Part shown: positions 37,300 through 48,420 of the stretch, piece by piece
How positions within the stretch are numbered: position 1 is the first letter of the stretch
Layout of the letters: each line of letters begins with the position of its first letter
From: Sodiomyces alkalinus F11
Taxonomy: Eukaryota; Ascomycota; Sordariomycetes; Glomerellales; Plectosphaerellaceae
Assembly (NCBI RefSeq): GCF_003711515.1
Contig: NW_021167080.1
Location: forward strand, 4,645,255 to 4,709,254
Length of the DNA: 64,000 nucleotides
Reading direction: 5' to 3'
Translations under genes and position numbers: made by a program
The notes under the pieces: generated by a model
The model's input: only the letters and a program-made list of their open reading frames with translations
Databases searched by the model: none
Told to the model about the DNA's origin: nothing

Positions 37300-40200
37300 C
37301 CTTCCGATTATCGTGATACGACTATTTATATATTAATTCCTATATTATAGTAGCGGGAAGGTATCTAATAGGCTATTATTCGTTATTACTAAGCCGAATT
37401 TCCTTTTAAACTCGTTAAATACCCGTGTTTACGCTAATAGGTTTAGCGGTCCCTATATAGACTTATAGTATCCTACCTATTATACTAATACCTTATATCT
37501 TAATCCCCTACCTCGCCTCTTTATCCTCGCGTAGAGGATTTCCTCGACTTCCTATTCTTTACTATCGGTTACCTCTTAAATAAGCGGTAATTAAGGGTTA
37601 TCTACTACCTATCCCGGAAAGGGGTTACCGCCCGCGCGACGTAATAGGTCTATATAGAATCGGGGGTAGATTTATAATAGCACGGCGAGCTCGACTATAT
37701 ATAGGCTAATTACCGTTATAACTCGGTATTTATAATAAAGCTAATTAAGCTTACGGGATAATCGCGGAGTTAAGTAATTAGCTAATAATAGCTAGACTAA
37801 GTCGTTAACCTTAAAACGCTTAGCCGGTATATAACGTTAATTAGCAGACTCCTTATTCTAGAGCTATATCGATACGATTATAGCCTAGGCGAACTCGGTC
37901 GTTTCCTATAAGTATTATAGTAGGTTATAGGCCGCTAATACTCTAGGTTCTATAGGAGGCTTTTCGGTTATCTAGATCGGGTCGATATAATAGCCGTATT
38001 CTAAGAAGAAAGGACTAAACCCTATTATAAAGCTCTTATAGTTATTTAGAGCTAGTTATACTACGGGTAGTAGACGATTCTAGTTATCTTAGGCGTAATA
38101 GATAAAAGCTCGTAAATAGGCTTATACTTCTTAGTTTATACGCTTTATTACTCTATTAGTCTAAGGGTAGTATACCGTGCTAAGCTTACACGATATTCGT
38201 GTAAGCTTATAAAAATACTTCTAGAACCTGCTTATCTAGTTTAAACCTCGGTCACTAATAATTAACCTAGGTATCCCGTAAAACCGGAAGTAATAGTATA
38301 AAAACCGTTCCGTATAAGCTTTAGCTTTTATTATCTTTATTGCTTCTAATATTATAGCCTTAATTAGATAGTCTATAATAACCTAAAGGTAGCGCGCCTT
38401 CTTCTCGCCGGCTAATAGCAGGTCTATTATAAAGTCTATCGATAGGTCGCTCCGTATTCGTTCTAGTACTAGGAAGGGGTATAAAAGGCTTTATTTCGTA
38501 TTTCTCTATATATACCCCCTTCTATAGATATTATAGTTCTAGACGAATCGTCGGATATCCTTATTTATCCTCGGCTAGAAGAAGCGACGCGCTACTAAAG
38601 CGATAGTGTTTTCGCGTCCGGGGTATCCTTTAATTACTAAATCGTGAATTAACTAAATAATCCTCCCTTATAACGTCGACCCTTTAATAGACCCGGGTAC
38701 CTAAATTCGGTCGCGGAATAGTAGTAACCCGGTTATAAAGACTAAGTACTCGGCTATTTATAGCTTTAACTCTAATAATAGTAAGAACTATTATTCTTCT
38801 TTAGTAACTATAGATAAGGCTCCTTAATACTATTTATCGGTTATAAGCGTCTTACCCTATAATCGCTATAACTCTTAGTCCGCCTTAAAGATTATTTAAC
38901 CGCTATTAATACGGTAAACGCTAAGTAGAATCGCGGTATCGGGGATTAATTAAATATAACGAGATTACTCTTATTCGTCCGTTATATCTTAGGGCTTATC
39001 TTATTATCGATATAAGAGGGCGTCCGCTATCGCGTTATCCTTTCCTTTCCGATATTCGAGTATAAAGTTAAACTATATAAGCTTACTAGCCTATTAGCTT
39101 TATCGTTTAGTAAGTATTCGCTTTATTATAAAGTACTTAAGGGCCTTATAGTCGGAGAGGACTATAAACTACCTATAGCTAATAAGCTTAGCCCGTTATA
39201 TCGCTAAATAATTTATAATCGCTAATATCTCGTTATCGTGGATTAAGTAGTTATATTCTACTCTATTAAGTTTATAAGAGTAGTATATAACTATATAGCG
39301 ATTTCTATCCGCGTTTTCGTATATTAGGCTACCCCTAAAGGTAAACCCCGAGTAGTCTATCTCGATAAATATCTTATTTACTAAGTCCTACTATTATAGT
39401 ATTAGTCCTTCTTAAAACCTTACCTTTAGCTCGCGAAAGGCCGCTTCTTTATTAGAACCCTATTAAAAGGCGTAATCCTTTTTAGTAAGTGCTATTAACG
39501 GGGCAGAGATCCCTAAAAAGTCCTTAATAAAGATCCGGTAATAATTTATAAACCCTAAAAAGCTTTGTACGCCTTTAACCGTTAAGGGCGTTTCCTACTC
39601 ACGGATAGCTTATAACTTCTTTAGGTCGTAAGACACGCCCTTCCCCGTAGTAACTATAAATCCTAGGTACTTTACTATCTTCACGCTAAACTCGCACTTC
39701 GATAGATCTAGGTTTAGGCCGGCGTCCGCGAGCGCGCGGAGTACCTACTTTACCTTCGCTTCGTGGTCAGCCTAACTCCCGCTAAAGTAGACTAAGATAT
39801 TATCGATATAAGCGGTAATAAAGTCGTCTAGGAAGCGCTATAGCGTTTTATTAATATATCGCTAGAATATCGCGGGGGCTTTACTTAAGCCGAAGAGGCA
39901 GATAAGCTATTTAAAAAGCCTAAACCGGGTTTAGAATATAGTCTTATATTTATATTCTAAGGCTATTCTAATCTTATAGAAAGTAGCGACCACGTTAAGC
40001 TTCGTAAACTATTTCGCTTAGCTTAGGTTTTATAGTATCTTAGCGATTAAAGGGAGTAAGTAGCGGTCTTACTTAGTAATCGTGTTTAGCGCTCGGTAAT
40101 TATAATAAAAATAAAGTCCTCCGCCTAGCTTCCTTATAAAGAGGATAGGAGCCGCGGCTTCTAAACTACTAGCACAGATAAACCCCTTATCTATTAGATC

Positions 40201-42300
40201 GGTAAGTATTTTCCGTAATACTAAGAGTTCTTCTCTTAATATATTATAAAGCGGCCACTAAAAAAGCGATAATTTCTTACTATCGTTTCCGGGTATAAGG
40301 TTTACCTCGTAATTAACTCCTAGTCGGTCTAACGGTAATTAATTAGCCTTATCGGGCGTAAATAGGTCGCCGAATTCTTATAATAGCTTTTCAGATATAA
40401 AGTCCTTCGGGTCTATTAGTTACTTCTTATATAACGCTTTTTCGATATCCCTTAAGCTTACTCCTTAGACTAAGACTTCTTCGCCCTTTTATCGTAATCG
40501 TCTAATAATACTTATAAACATAGATCCGGTAACTAAATAGGCGTTACGAATAGCTTATACTCTAGTAGGTTCCTTTTTATAGTAAAGTCGTATATTTAAT
40601 CCGGCTACTCCGTAGTAAAGCCGTTTATCCTTAGCGTAGTATATTACGTCGTTTTATTCTATCTAAGGCTTCCCGAGGAATACGTCTTAATTAAGCCCTA
40701 GTACTATATATACGAATATCCTTTACGGGTAGCCGCTAATCTTAAGCTTATAAACGGCGATCCCTATACTATTAATAGTCCCGGTAGCTTCCGAGAAGCT
40801 ATTTAGTCATCGATTCGTCTTATCGACTAGTAGTAATTAAAGTCTTTAGGTAAACTATTTACTTATAGCGGTATAATAGTCGTAACTAGTATTAATAAAG
40901 GCGAGGATATACCGTTTATTTACTCTAGCTACTATAATTACCGGGTTATTACTAATATATACTCTAAACGCCTTTTACTCCCGCCGTATCACGGTTATCG
41001 GCTTTAATACCGGTTTTCGCGTTAAAGCTATTCTTTTTCCGAGTCGTCCTCGCTAATCGACTCGTCTCCGCTCTTATCGCGATCCTTTACGCGGTTCTCC
41101 TTAACCTTCTAGACTATATCTTAGTTTTCTTTTAGCTTTTTATAGTTCCGCGCGATATACCCCTTTTTATTATAGTTATAGTATATCCGAGTCTTTTACT
41201 TCGCCTTTCTATCGTTAATACGGTTTACTCCGCTTATCTTCGTATCGCTATTAGTATCCTTCTTCGCGGTTACGTAATCTTAAGCTTATTTATCGTAGTT
41301 CCGTTTAAATTAGTAACCTTTAAGTTTCCCGGGGATCTCTTACACGCTATTAACCTATATAGTATAATAGTTAGTAGAAATACGGGCGGAGATAAGCTTA
41401 TCCCTAAGTCGTGAGGTAATTAATCCTTTAAGAAATAAAATCTATACGGTAGCTTCTTATTTAGTACCGCCTATAAAGGCGATTTATCTTTTAAAATAGG
41501 GCAGGAAAGCGGTAAACGATTTATCGGTTTGTTAGCGAATTATACGTAAGGCTTAGGTAGCCCGCGATTATTCCGTGGGATTAGGGTAAGTACGATTAAG
41601 GTACGCTATAAGGTTATTAGGGTTCATAAGCTTACTCGGCCTATCGCTTTTATAAAAGGCTAATATAACCTATTATACTTCGGGTCTTAGGTAATTATAA
41701 ATCGTGTACTAAGCTTATATATTATTCTAGAATAGGTTATTATCGATTATGAGCTTCTACCGTATCGTATAGGCCTATACGCTATAGTATACTCGTTTCC
41801 CCGAGAACTTCGCCGGGCTATTAATAATCATACGGGGTGCCGCTATTAAGGTTAGGGCGACTGCTATTATTATCGGCTATAGCGCTAGCGATAAAACCGG
41901 TAATAGGGTAGACTCTATTAGTATAAGGATTATCGGGGTTTTTAAGGGAGCCGGAATATTTAAGTTAGGCAGTATAGGGTTTTACGGGGTAGGCGATCCT
42001 AGGAGCCGGGCTATAAGCTATTTAACTAACTAGCATTATCACTTATTAGCTTCTTCTCTCGCGCGTTATCGGTCTATAAACTAGCGTATTTCCGAGTAAT
42101 ATTCTTATATTAGAGCGAGCCTTAAGTTAATATCGGTATATTATTTATAAAGAGGGCCTAGCCTTACGTTTAGGGCTTAGTTATTTTCTTCGAACCGTTA
42201 GTTTATCCACTCTATAACCTATTTAATTCTAATAGGTTATTAGGCGGTAGCGTTAGGATTCTAATTTATCGCTAGTGTAGCGTGTGGGTATCGCTAAGTT
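37300..42300 (-). pseudogene. A2 Ty3/gypsy gag-pol, RIP-inactivated
   Basis: The minus strand reads gag (about 42250-41000) with a zinc knuckle at 41142-41183 whose Cys/Cys/His/Cys codons all read Tyr. RT follows (about 40420-39600) with the catalytic box YIDN at 39799-39810, then RNase H (about 39500-38980) and integrase (about 38600-37900). It is homologous to A1 pol at 2641-6420. No long open frame remains. Confidence 0.87.
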
Positions 42301-42307
42301 CTAGATA

Positions 42308-42522
42308 TATAAATAACTAGTTATAGGTTATAGTACTAAGTAAGGTCGTAATAATAGATTATCTAAAACTAAGGAGGGAAAAGGGAAAAAGGAGAAAAGT
42401 CTACGGCGTTAGGCTAGCTATAAGGTAGCGATAACTTAGCGATATAGGTCCGTTAACTAAGCGCGTAGTCAGGAAGATCCGGAGTATAGCCGGATCCTCT
42501 ATATTGGGGTTAACCTGTAATA
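42308..42522 (-). repeat. element A2 5' LTR (215 bp)
   Basis: It begins TATAAATAACTAGTTATAGG and ends CCTGTAATA on the plus strand, followed by the TSD TATCC at 42523-42527. Confidence 0.9.
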
Positions 42523-42527
42523 TATCC

Positions 42528-45500
42528 TTATAATAATTAAGGAATTCCTCGTCTAGGTAGACCGTTAATTAGACTATAAAGTACGCGTTTTCGAGGCTAA
42601 TAACGAGCTAACTTAATCTAACGATATCACCCTTTTCCTACGCGAGGAGGGCATCCTTTTAGAGGTATCTACTACCGATACTCAAGCATAGAACGTGGGT
42701 GCTATACGCGCGGCTACCGTAGTAATTTCGCAAGGTCGTGCGATAAATATCCACGTAAAACTACCGCCGTTTTTATAGCCTAAGGCTATTCCCATGGCTA
42801 CGTACGTCTATAACCGCACACTACGAAAGCAGTATAATAAGGAGTGGAAAACGCTATATAAGGTCCTCTTTAAAAGGAAGCCGATTTTATTATATCTTCG
42901 AGCCTACGGTTATAAAGTATACGCAATAACCAAGCACGCCTAAAAGGGCACTAATAAACTATTAAATCGTATCGCTCCCCGTACCTATATCGGCTACCTG
43001 ATCGGCTATGACTCTACTAATATCTTCCGTATCTAGGTACCTAGCCTACGCTGCTATAACCGTATTATTCGAATACGCGATATGGATTTTAATAAATACG
43101 CCTTCATTAACGGCGATATCGCCACCTTTAAGGACGACCTCCGTTAATTAACCGAGGAGTAACTAGAAGATCTAATTAGTTAGATTAAGTAGGAGAGGGC
43201 TAGAGATTTACGGCTATTTACGGACGTATAAACTAAGGACCCCCCCCCCTTTATATAACTGCTTATTTTAAACTTAACCCTTTACCGGGACTAGTTCCCC
43301 CCGGATCCCTTTCCTTAACAGCGTTATTACTATTAAGGTTATAGTCCGTAATACCCGGTCGTAAGGGGGTAGAGGAGGCTATCTTAAGTCTAGAAGGATA
43401 AGATTTAGGTTATAAACCGTGTAATTTAGCTAGTATAACGCTTAATCCCCGTCTATAATAGCCCGTAAATCCATAGCTTCCTACTCTGCCGATAACCCCG
43501 TTATCGGTTATAGTGTTAATAGTAGCCGTGATCTTAGGTAATCGTCGTAAAGCACCTCTAGCTATAGGCTTCCTTATAGATAAAGGAACACGATACCATA
43601 ATATCCCTATAGCGACGGCTATAGGGCTCCTTATAGATAAAAGAGCGCGCCTTAACCGGTAAGGCGATAGCTAGAAAAGAGACTATTAAGTAGTAGTATT
43701 TAACGCTAGCCGTTATGCCCCGGATATATATATATTAAATAGGGCTCCGCTAACTAAATTACGGTTAAAAAGGTTTATACCTATAGTGCTATAACGACGT
43801 TTAACGGCACCTAGCGAATCCACGGCCCCGGCGGTAGCTACTGGAAGTATAACCAGGGAGGCTATCTTAGGAAATATAACCCCGGCGGTTACTCTAGCGG
43901 GTACTCTAGCGGCCGTAAAGATCTACTATAAAGACCTCCCTCCTCCTTCGAAGAACCCTCGCGATATACCCTTATACCCTTACGGCCACCTATTCTGATA
44001 GGTATAAGAAGACTACCTACGGAGCTATAAGGAGATAGGGTCGTGGATATAGGTACCGGCGTCTATAGCAGATAGATATTAGGTTCTTAATTCGATATAA
44101 GTGATAATATATAAATTCGATAAGTATGGATTTCTGTATAAATATAAGGTAAGGCTTATAGTATAAGGAGATTAGTAGTATTAATCCTCTCTTAAGGAGA
44201 CGTATATAGTAATACTAATAGGATAGTTATTCCGCGCGTTAATAGCTATCGCTACCCGATTTAACCTTACGCTATTATAATTCGAGATTATAAACGCGTT
44301 TATATACACGCCCCTCCCCTATAGTATCTTAATATATCCGCCGCCAGGATTTCTAGCCCCGGGGAGCCGTTTATACCTAAAAAAGGCGTTATATAGACTT
44401 AAGGAGTCTTTATTACTTTAGTAAAAGCACTTTTTAGCTATCCTATTAGTGGACGGTTTTTAGATAGTACCGTAGAAACCGTGTTATTTTCTGCGTCGCG
44501 GTTTAATCCTGTTTTTCTACGTTAACGATACTGTTATTACTTAGAAGAAATAATATAAGGTATAGATAGAGTAGGCTATTAATAACCTATAATGCTACTA
44601 TAACCTATAAGGTAACGATCCTCTATAATAGTTCCTTAGTATTAAGGTTATTCGCGACTATACCGCCCGTAAAATCTAGCTATTATAATACGACTACGTT
44701 ACTAAATTAGAACGCCTATTAAAGCCGAATAGCAAGCATAGCAGTAACTATCGCCTAACGCACCTAATTAAGGTTATAGAGCTACTACCCTATTCAGGGA
44801 CCTCGACAAATATTAAAAGCTATTAACGGAAGATAGGATCTATACTATACGTAGTAGTAATATCGCGGCCAGATATCGCTTTTATAGTATTAAGGCTATA
44901 CCGTTTTAACGTTAATCCAGGGCCTGTATACTATAAGGCCGCCGATTATCTAATCCTCTATCTAATTAATAGCTAATCGTTTACGTTAGAACTAAGGGTT
45001 AGCGATACTATCGAAATCTTACTAACGCCTTATTTACCGATAATATCCTTAATCGTAAAAGCAGTTAAGGGTATATGATACGCTTATTTAGCGGTATAAT
45101 CGCGTAGCGCGCTAATAAGCAGAATACGGTTATGACGTTAATAATAGAAGCAGAGCTATTAGCGTTAGTACAAGGTGTAAAAGAGGGTATCTTTATATAG
45201 CGACTATTACTTAGTATAGAAGTAGAATTTAATAATCCGGAATTAAGGATCTTATACGATAATAACTAAACGATCCGATTAGTTAATTAAGAGATTAGCA
45301 CGTTAATAACGCGCCTCCGCTATATTAATATCCATAGCTACTAGTTATGTTAAGTAAAGGAATAAGGGTAAATACTCGTAACGTACGTTATAAGCGCGGA
45401 AATAGTAGTAGACGGATTAACGAAGGCGTTATACGGTAAGAAATTTAAGATATTCAGGGCCTAGGTAGGAGTAATAGATATACGGGAACGGCTATAGTAA

Positions 45501-45640
45501 AAATAGCTAGAGGAAGTCCGGATAGAGTATTTAGAAGACCTACAGGACGAATTTAAGGGCGGCTATAGCGAAGAGATTATATAGGCCGTATACCCGTTAT
45601 ATCTACCGGTTATAAATAGCTTTAATCGTCTAACTAACGT
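42528..45640 (+). pseudogene. element D copia integrase end, RT and RNase H
   Basis: The sequence continues the integrase frame broken at 27868 (ILIIIKEFL, with the catalytic-Glu helix region ahead). A copia RT follows from about 44130 (KYKARLVVRGDQQ-like), with the catalytic box YVND at 44518-44529 (family YVDD). RNase H then runs to about 45500. TAG/TAA codons break the frame throughout. Confidence 0.82.
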
Positions 45641-45660
45641 TTTAGGGCGATTAGGGAGTA

Positions 45661-45866
45661 TATCGAATAGACTATAGTCTTTTCGGTTATGTAATAGGCC
45701 GGATTACTAAGAGTATAATCCGGGTAGACGCTTACACAATCTGCACTATATAAAATACAGTGGCAGCGTTTCCCTGACAATCTAACACAGTTATAATTAT
45801 ACACAATTGCCTCAATCAATTTTGACCTATTTTTTTGTGACGATTTTGACTACGCTTTATCTAACA
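45661..45866 (+). repeat. element D 3' LTR (206 bp), right edge of the island
   Basis: It begins TATCGAATAGACTATAG and ends TTTATCTAACA. It matches 12686-12887. It is little mutated internally (retains CACAATTGCCTCAATC and TTTTGACC). Single-copy, unmutated DNA begins at 45867. Confidence 0.85.
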
Positions 45867-46399
45867 GCACTTTCCGCCAAAAATTAGCGGTTCCAGCAGT
45901 GCTTTCTCTGTTTATGGAGTAATCTTTGCTATGATCAAGGTACCGCCTTAATTAGCTCGACCGGTTATCATAACCTACCTTACCTACTTTATTATTTTAT
46001 TCGCAGGAACCCTTGCACTGCACTGTCCAACCACTAATTCTTGCAAAACACCTTAACCCGAACCGACGGCAACACAGCCCAACCCCATTTTCTTTCTTTC
46101 TTCCCCTCACATCCTCAACCTCAACATCCTCACAACCCTCAGCATCGCGGCCATCCGCCTCTCCCTCTCGTCCTTTGTATCGCCCCGAATGGTACATCCA
46201 GATCAATAGAGAGAAAAAGTGTCCTTTTACAGTCCTACTCGACCACACTGCCCTAGAAAGAGTCGATCATTCCACACCGCCTGCCAGCAGCATTTGGCAC
46301 CTTCTCGTCGTCGGATCCTTCGTGAGCCACATCGAGTCGTTGTGGCCAAGAGAAAAAGGCACCATCCCTTGCAGCCTGCACTTGAGGCTTTTTACGACC
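45867..46399. other. sts1 upstream region
   Basis: This is unmutated sequence with normal CA/TG content. It includes a pyrimidine-rich stretch (46086-46140) typical of fungal promoters and 5' UTRs. The open frames here (from 46013, 46041, 46219) look fortuitous, except that the frame from 46013 passes through the first coding exon of sts1. Confidence 0.5.
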
Positions 46400-47402
46400 A
46401 TGAATGTTCTCTTGTCGCCTCAACCTCATCGTCTCCCTCATCAACACGAAGCCACCCATCTTTCTTCGCCATCTCGGTCTGGTGAGTAATTTCCGTCCTT
46501 TCCCCACAATATCGATATATCGATCCTCATGCACCACAGAACACCCTGATTCTAACGTTTTAGTAGGGAGTCCATTTCACAACATGACAGGCCGCAAACG
46601 AAAAGCCGATGATGAGAACGATGAAATGTCCGTCTCGCCTCGAAATTCGCCCGCCGTCGCCTCTCGACAACTCTCTCGCCCCTCCAAGAAATTTCGCGCC
46701 AACGATATCGTCGGGCGCCCCCTCTCCCTCCCCAGGTTACTCGAGACTCTGGATCCGACCCAACTACGAACCGTCCTCGAACGCATCTGTGAACGCCACC
46801 CTGATATTGGCCGGGAGGTCGTCGAAAGCGCTCCCAGGCCTACTGTCGCTGCGGCACACGACGTTCTGCGCGAGTACGAGGAAAAACTAAAGGCGGCTGT
46901 TCCCTACGGCGAGAGCAGTGCCGACTACACTTACTACCGAGTCAAGGCGCCCCTGACAGCCCTCATCGACGCTCTTCTGGATTTCACTCCGCAGTACCTC
47001 CCTCCTATCGAGACCCAACACACTGTCTCGCTGCAATACCTGGATGGAGCCACCAAAGTGATACATGGCCTCCCCGACTGGGAATCCCAACAGTATCGCC
47101 ACCACAAGGACAACGCCTACGACGAAATCTCGAAGGCCTGGGCACTCGTCATCAACGAGGCGGCGAAACGCGGAGGTGGCCTCAGCCTCAGCTCGGGCGG
47201 CTGGGATCAGACATTGGCGAAACACAACGAGCACTCTGGGGGACGGATGGGGACGGCCATGAGTGCCATGGCTGCGGGCGTGGGATGGATGGGAAGCCAG
47301 AGCGGCGCCAACCCCGTCAATAACCATTCCGAGCAGAATTCCATCCTGAGTCAGCTCATGTCTGGCGCATATGGTTCGCCTGTGCGGGTGGGGCCCTGGT
47401 AG
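46400..47402 (+). CDS. sts1: Tethering factor for nuclear proteasome Sts1/Cut8
   Basis: The protein anchors the 26S proteasome in the nucleus, linking it to the import machinery and nuclear envelope in yeasts. Exons: 46400-46481 and 46567-47402; the acceptor could instead be after 46563, adding one Val. The product is 305 aa, of normal length. Exon 1 encodes MNVLLSPQPHRLPHQHEAT, an N-terminus I recognise from fungal Sts1 proteins. The donor is GGTGAGTAA and the branch site CTAAC at 46552-46556. Basic clusters GRKRK (36-40) and RPSKKFR (65-71) look like the nuclear localisation signal. The helical Cut8 domain follows, with LLETLDPTQLRTVLERICERHP and DALLDFTPQYLPP regions. The C-terminus is Gly/Ser-rich. 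If translation began at 46584 instead, 33 residues would be lost. It is the first gene beside the retrotransposon island, 534 bp from the LTR. Confidence 0.93.
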
Positions 47403-48420
47403 GAGACGTGACCCATTCGTCGCAGGAATTTTTAGACGAGGGCCTGCCTGCATGGCTTGAGCAGGGATATGAAGCGGCTCTACCAGCGATGTCACGACGC
47501 TTGACGACGAGTTTTGGCGTTCTGTTCTGCATTTCCTGTTTCTCCACCCCTCCCTCCCTCTCCCTCTCACTCACTATCTATCTCTTTGTCAATCGTGTCT
47601 TTTCTTCTGCCTGGGTTCATTCGCCTATCTGGCATGGACAACTGCATAGACGCAGACTTGTTGGACGGGGCAATCGCTTACGTACGTTACGGCTAGGGCC
47701 AGGGAGGATGGGCAAGGCGTTTGACTATCTGCCATACATTCAATGATATCCCCTTCGACAAACACTACGGAGGAGACTCGTTCTTATTATCTTTTATTGT
47801 TTATCTTTACTTTGTTTCTTCCATCTTGCACATGTACGTAGGTAGGTAGATCCATTTGGAAGAAGGTCATTTGGAGCCGGACGAATATAACCGGCCTTTT
47901 GATATTTAGGGTCTCTGTCTCTGAAACCACTTGACGAGCGTCTCCTCCCACCTTCGCCGTGCTGTGAGTATTTGTATCCGTACGTCGCAGTAATGGACTT
48001 GACTATCCGTATTCCCGTGGTAATTGAGACAGTGACTGATCAAAAGGACCAAAGCGCTTCACTTTGTGATGACATAATGGGGTTCGGTCCTTTTGTGACT
48101 GGCCCGAAGTACACAGTGCTTTTGTACAAGGTAGGGCTCTACCTTACTCAGACGGCGTAATGATCACATGACCGCCCGTTGCCTGGCGGCGTCTTGCCTC
48201 CTCTTGACGCGGAAACACAAGACGCGATTGACCTCATCTGGCTACGCCATAATACTGCACCTAACCACCACCTCCGAGTCAAAGCCACAATTACGGACAG
48301 CGATTGAATAGTTCTGCCCAACCGGCCGAGATTGCCGAGATTGATCTCACAACACATAACTCGACGATTACATATATGAACCACCTCATGAAAGCCACCT
48401 GCTATTCGCGAGAGTAAAGG
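47403..48420. other. intergenic region sts1-rad52
   Basis: This is the 3' UTR of sts1 and promoter of rad52, about 1 kb. A 10-bp inverted repeat CAAAAGGACC / GGTCCTTTTG lies at 48041-48050 and 48086-48095, about 330 bp before the rad52 start. ACGTAGGTAGGTAG occurs near 47836. Short open frames here (for example 47408-47746, 47972-48160) have no coding character. Confidence 0.5.

Larger units (their letters stand above)
27869..42522 (-). mobile_element. Ty3/gypsy family A copy A2, split by element B
   Basis: The two 215-bp LTRs (27869-28083 and 42308-42522) are direct repeats, flanked by the TSD TATCC (27864-27868 and 42523-42527). In element orientation (minus): LTR, gag with zinc knuckle (41142-41183), RT, RNase H, integrase, antisense-ORF region, LTR. 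Element B interrupts the antisense-ORF region at 28610-36022. Without B it is about 7.2 kb, complete in structure but RIP-inactivated. Confidence 0.92.
12686..45866 (+). mobile_element. Ty1/copia element D, split by nested elements E2/E1 and A2/B
   Basis: LTRs lie at 12686-12887 and 45661-45866. Removing the insertions at 13034-25622 and 27869-42522 leaves about 5.5 kb of internal sequence, a normal copia size, with gag, protease, integrase, RT and RNase H in copia order on the plus strand. The integrase frame continues across the A2 insertion once one TATCC is removed. No TSD flanks D (ATTAT at left, GCACT at right), and the left flank is truncated family C pol while the right flank is single-copy gene DNA. 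A secondary rearrangement or a recombinant element is therefore likely. The exact 5' boundary is less certain because a second LTR-like block sits at 25632-25720. Confidence 0.7.

Noticed and set aside
46013..46489. 158-codon frame as an independent gene before sts1
   Set aside because: Only its last 82 nt before the GTGAGT donor match the sts1 N-terminus. The remainder is promoter/5' UTR-like.
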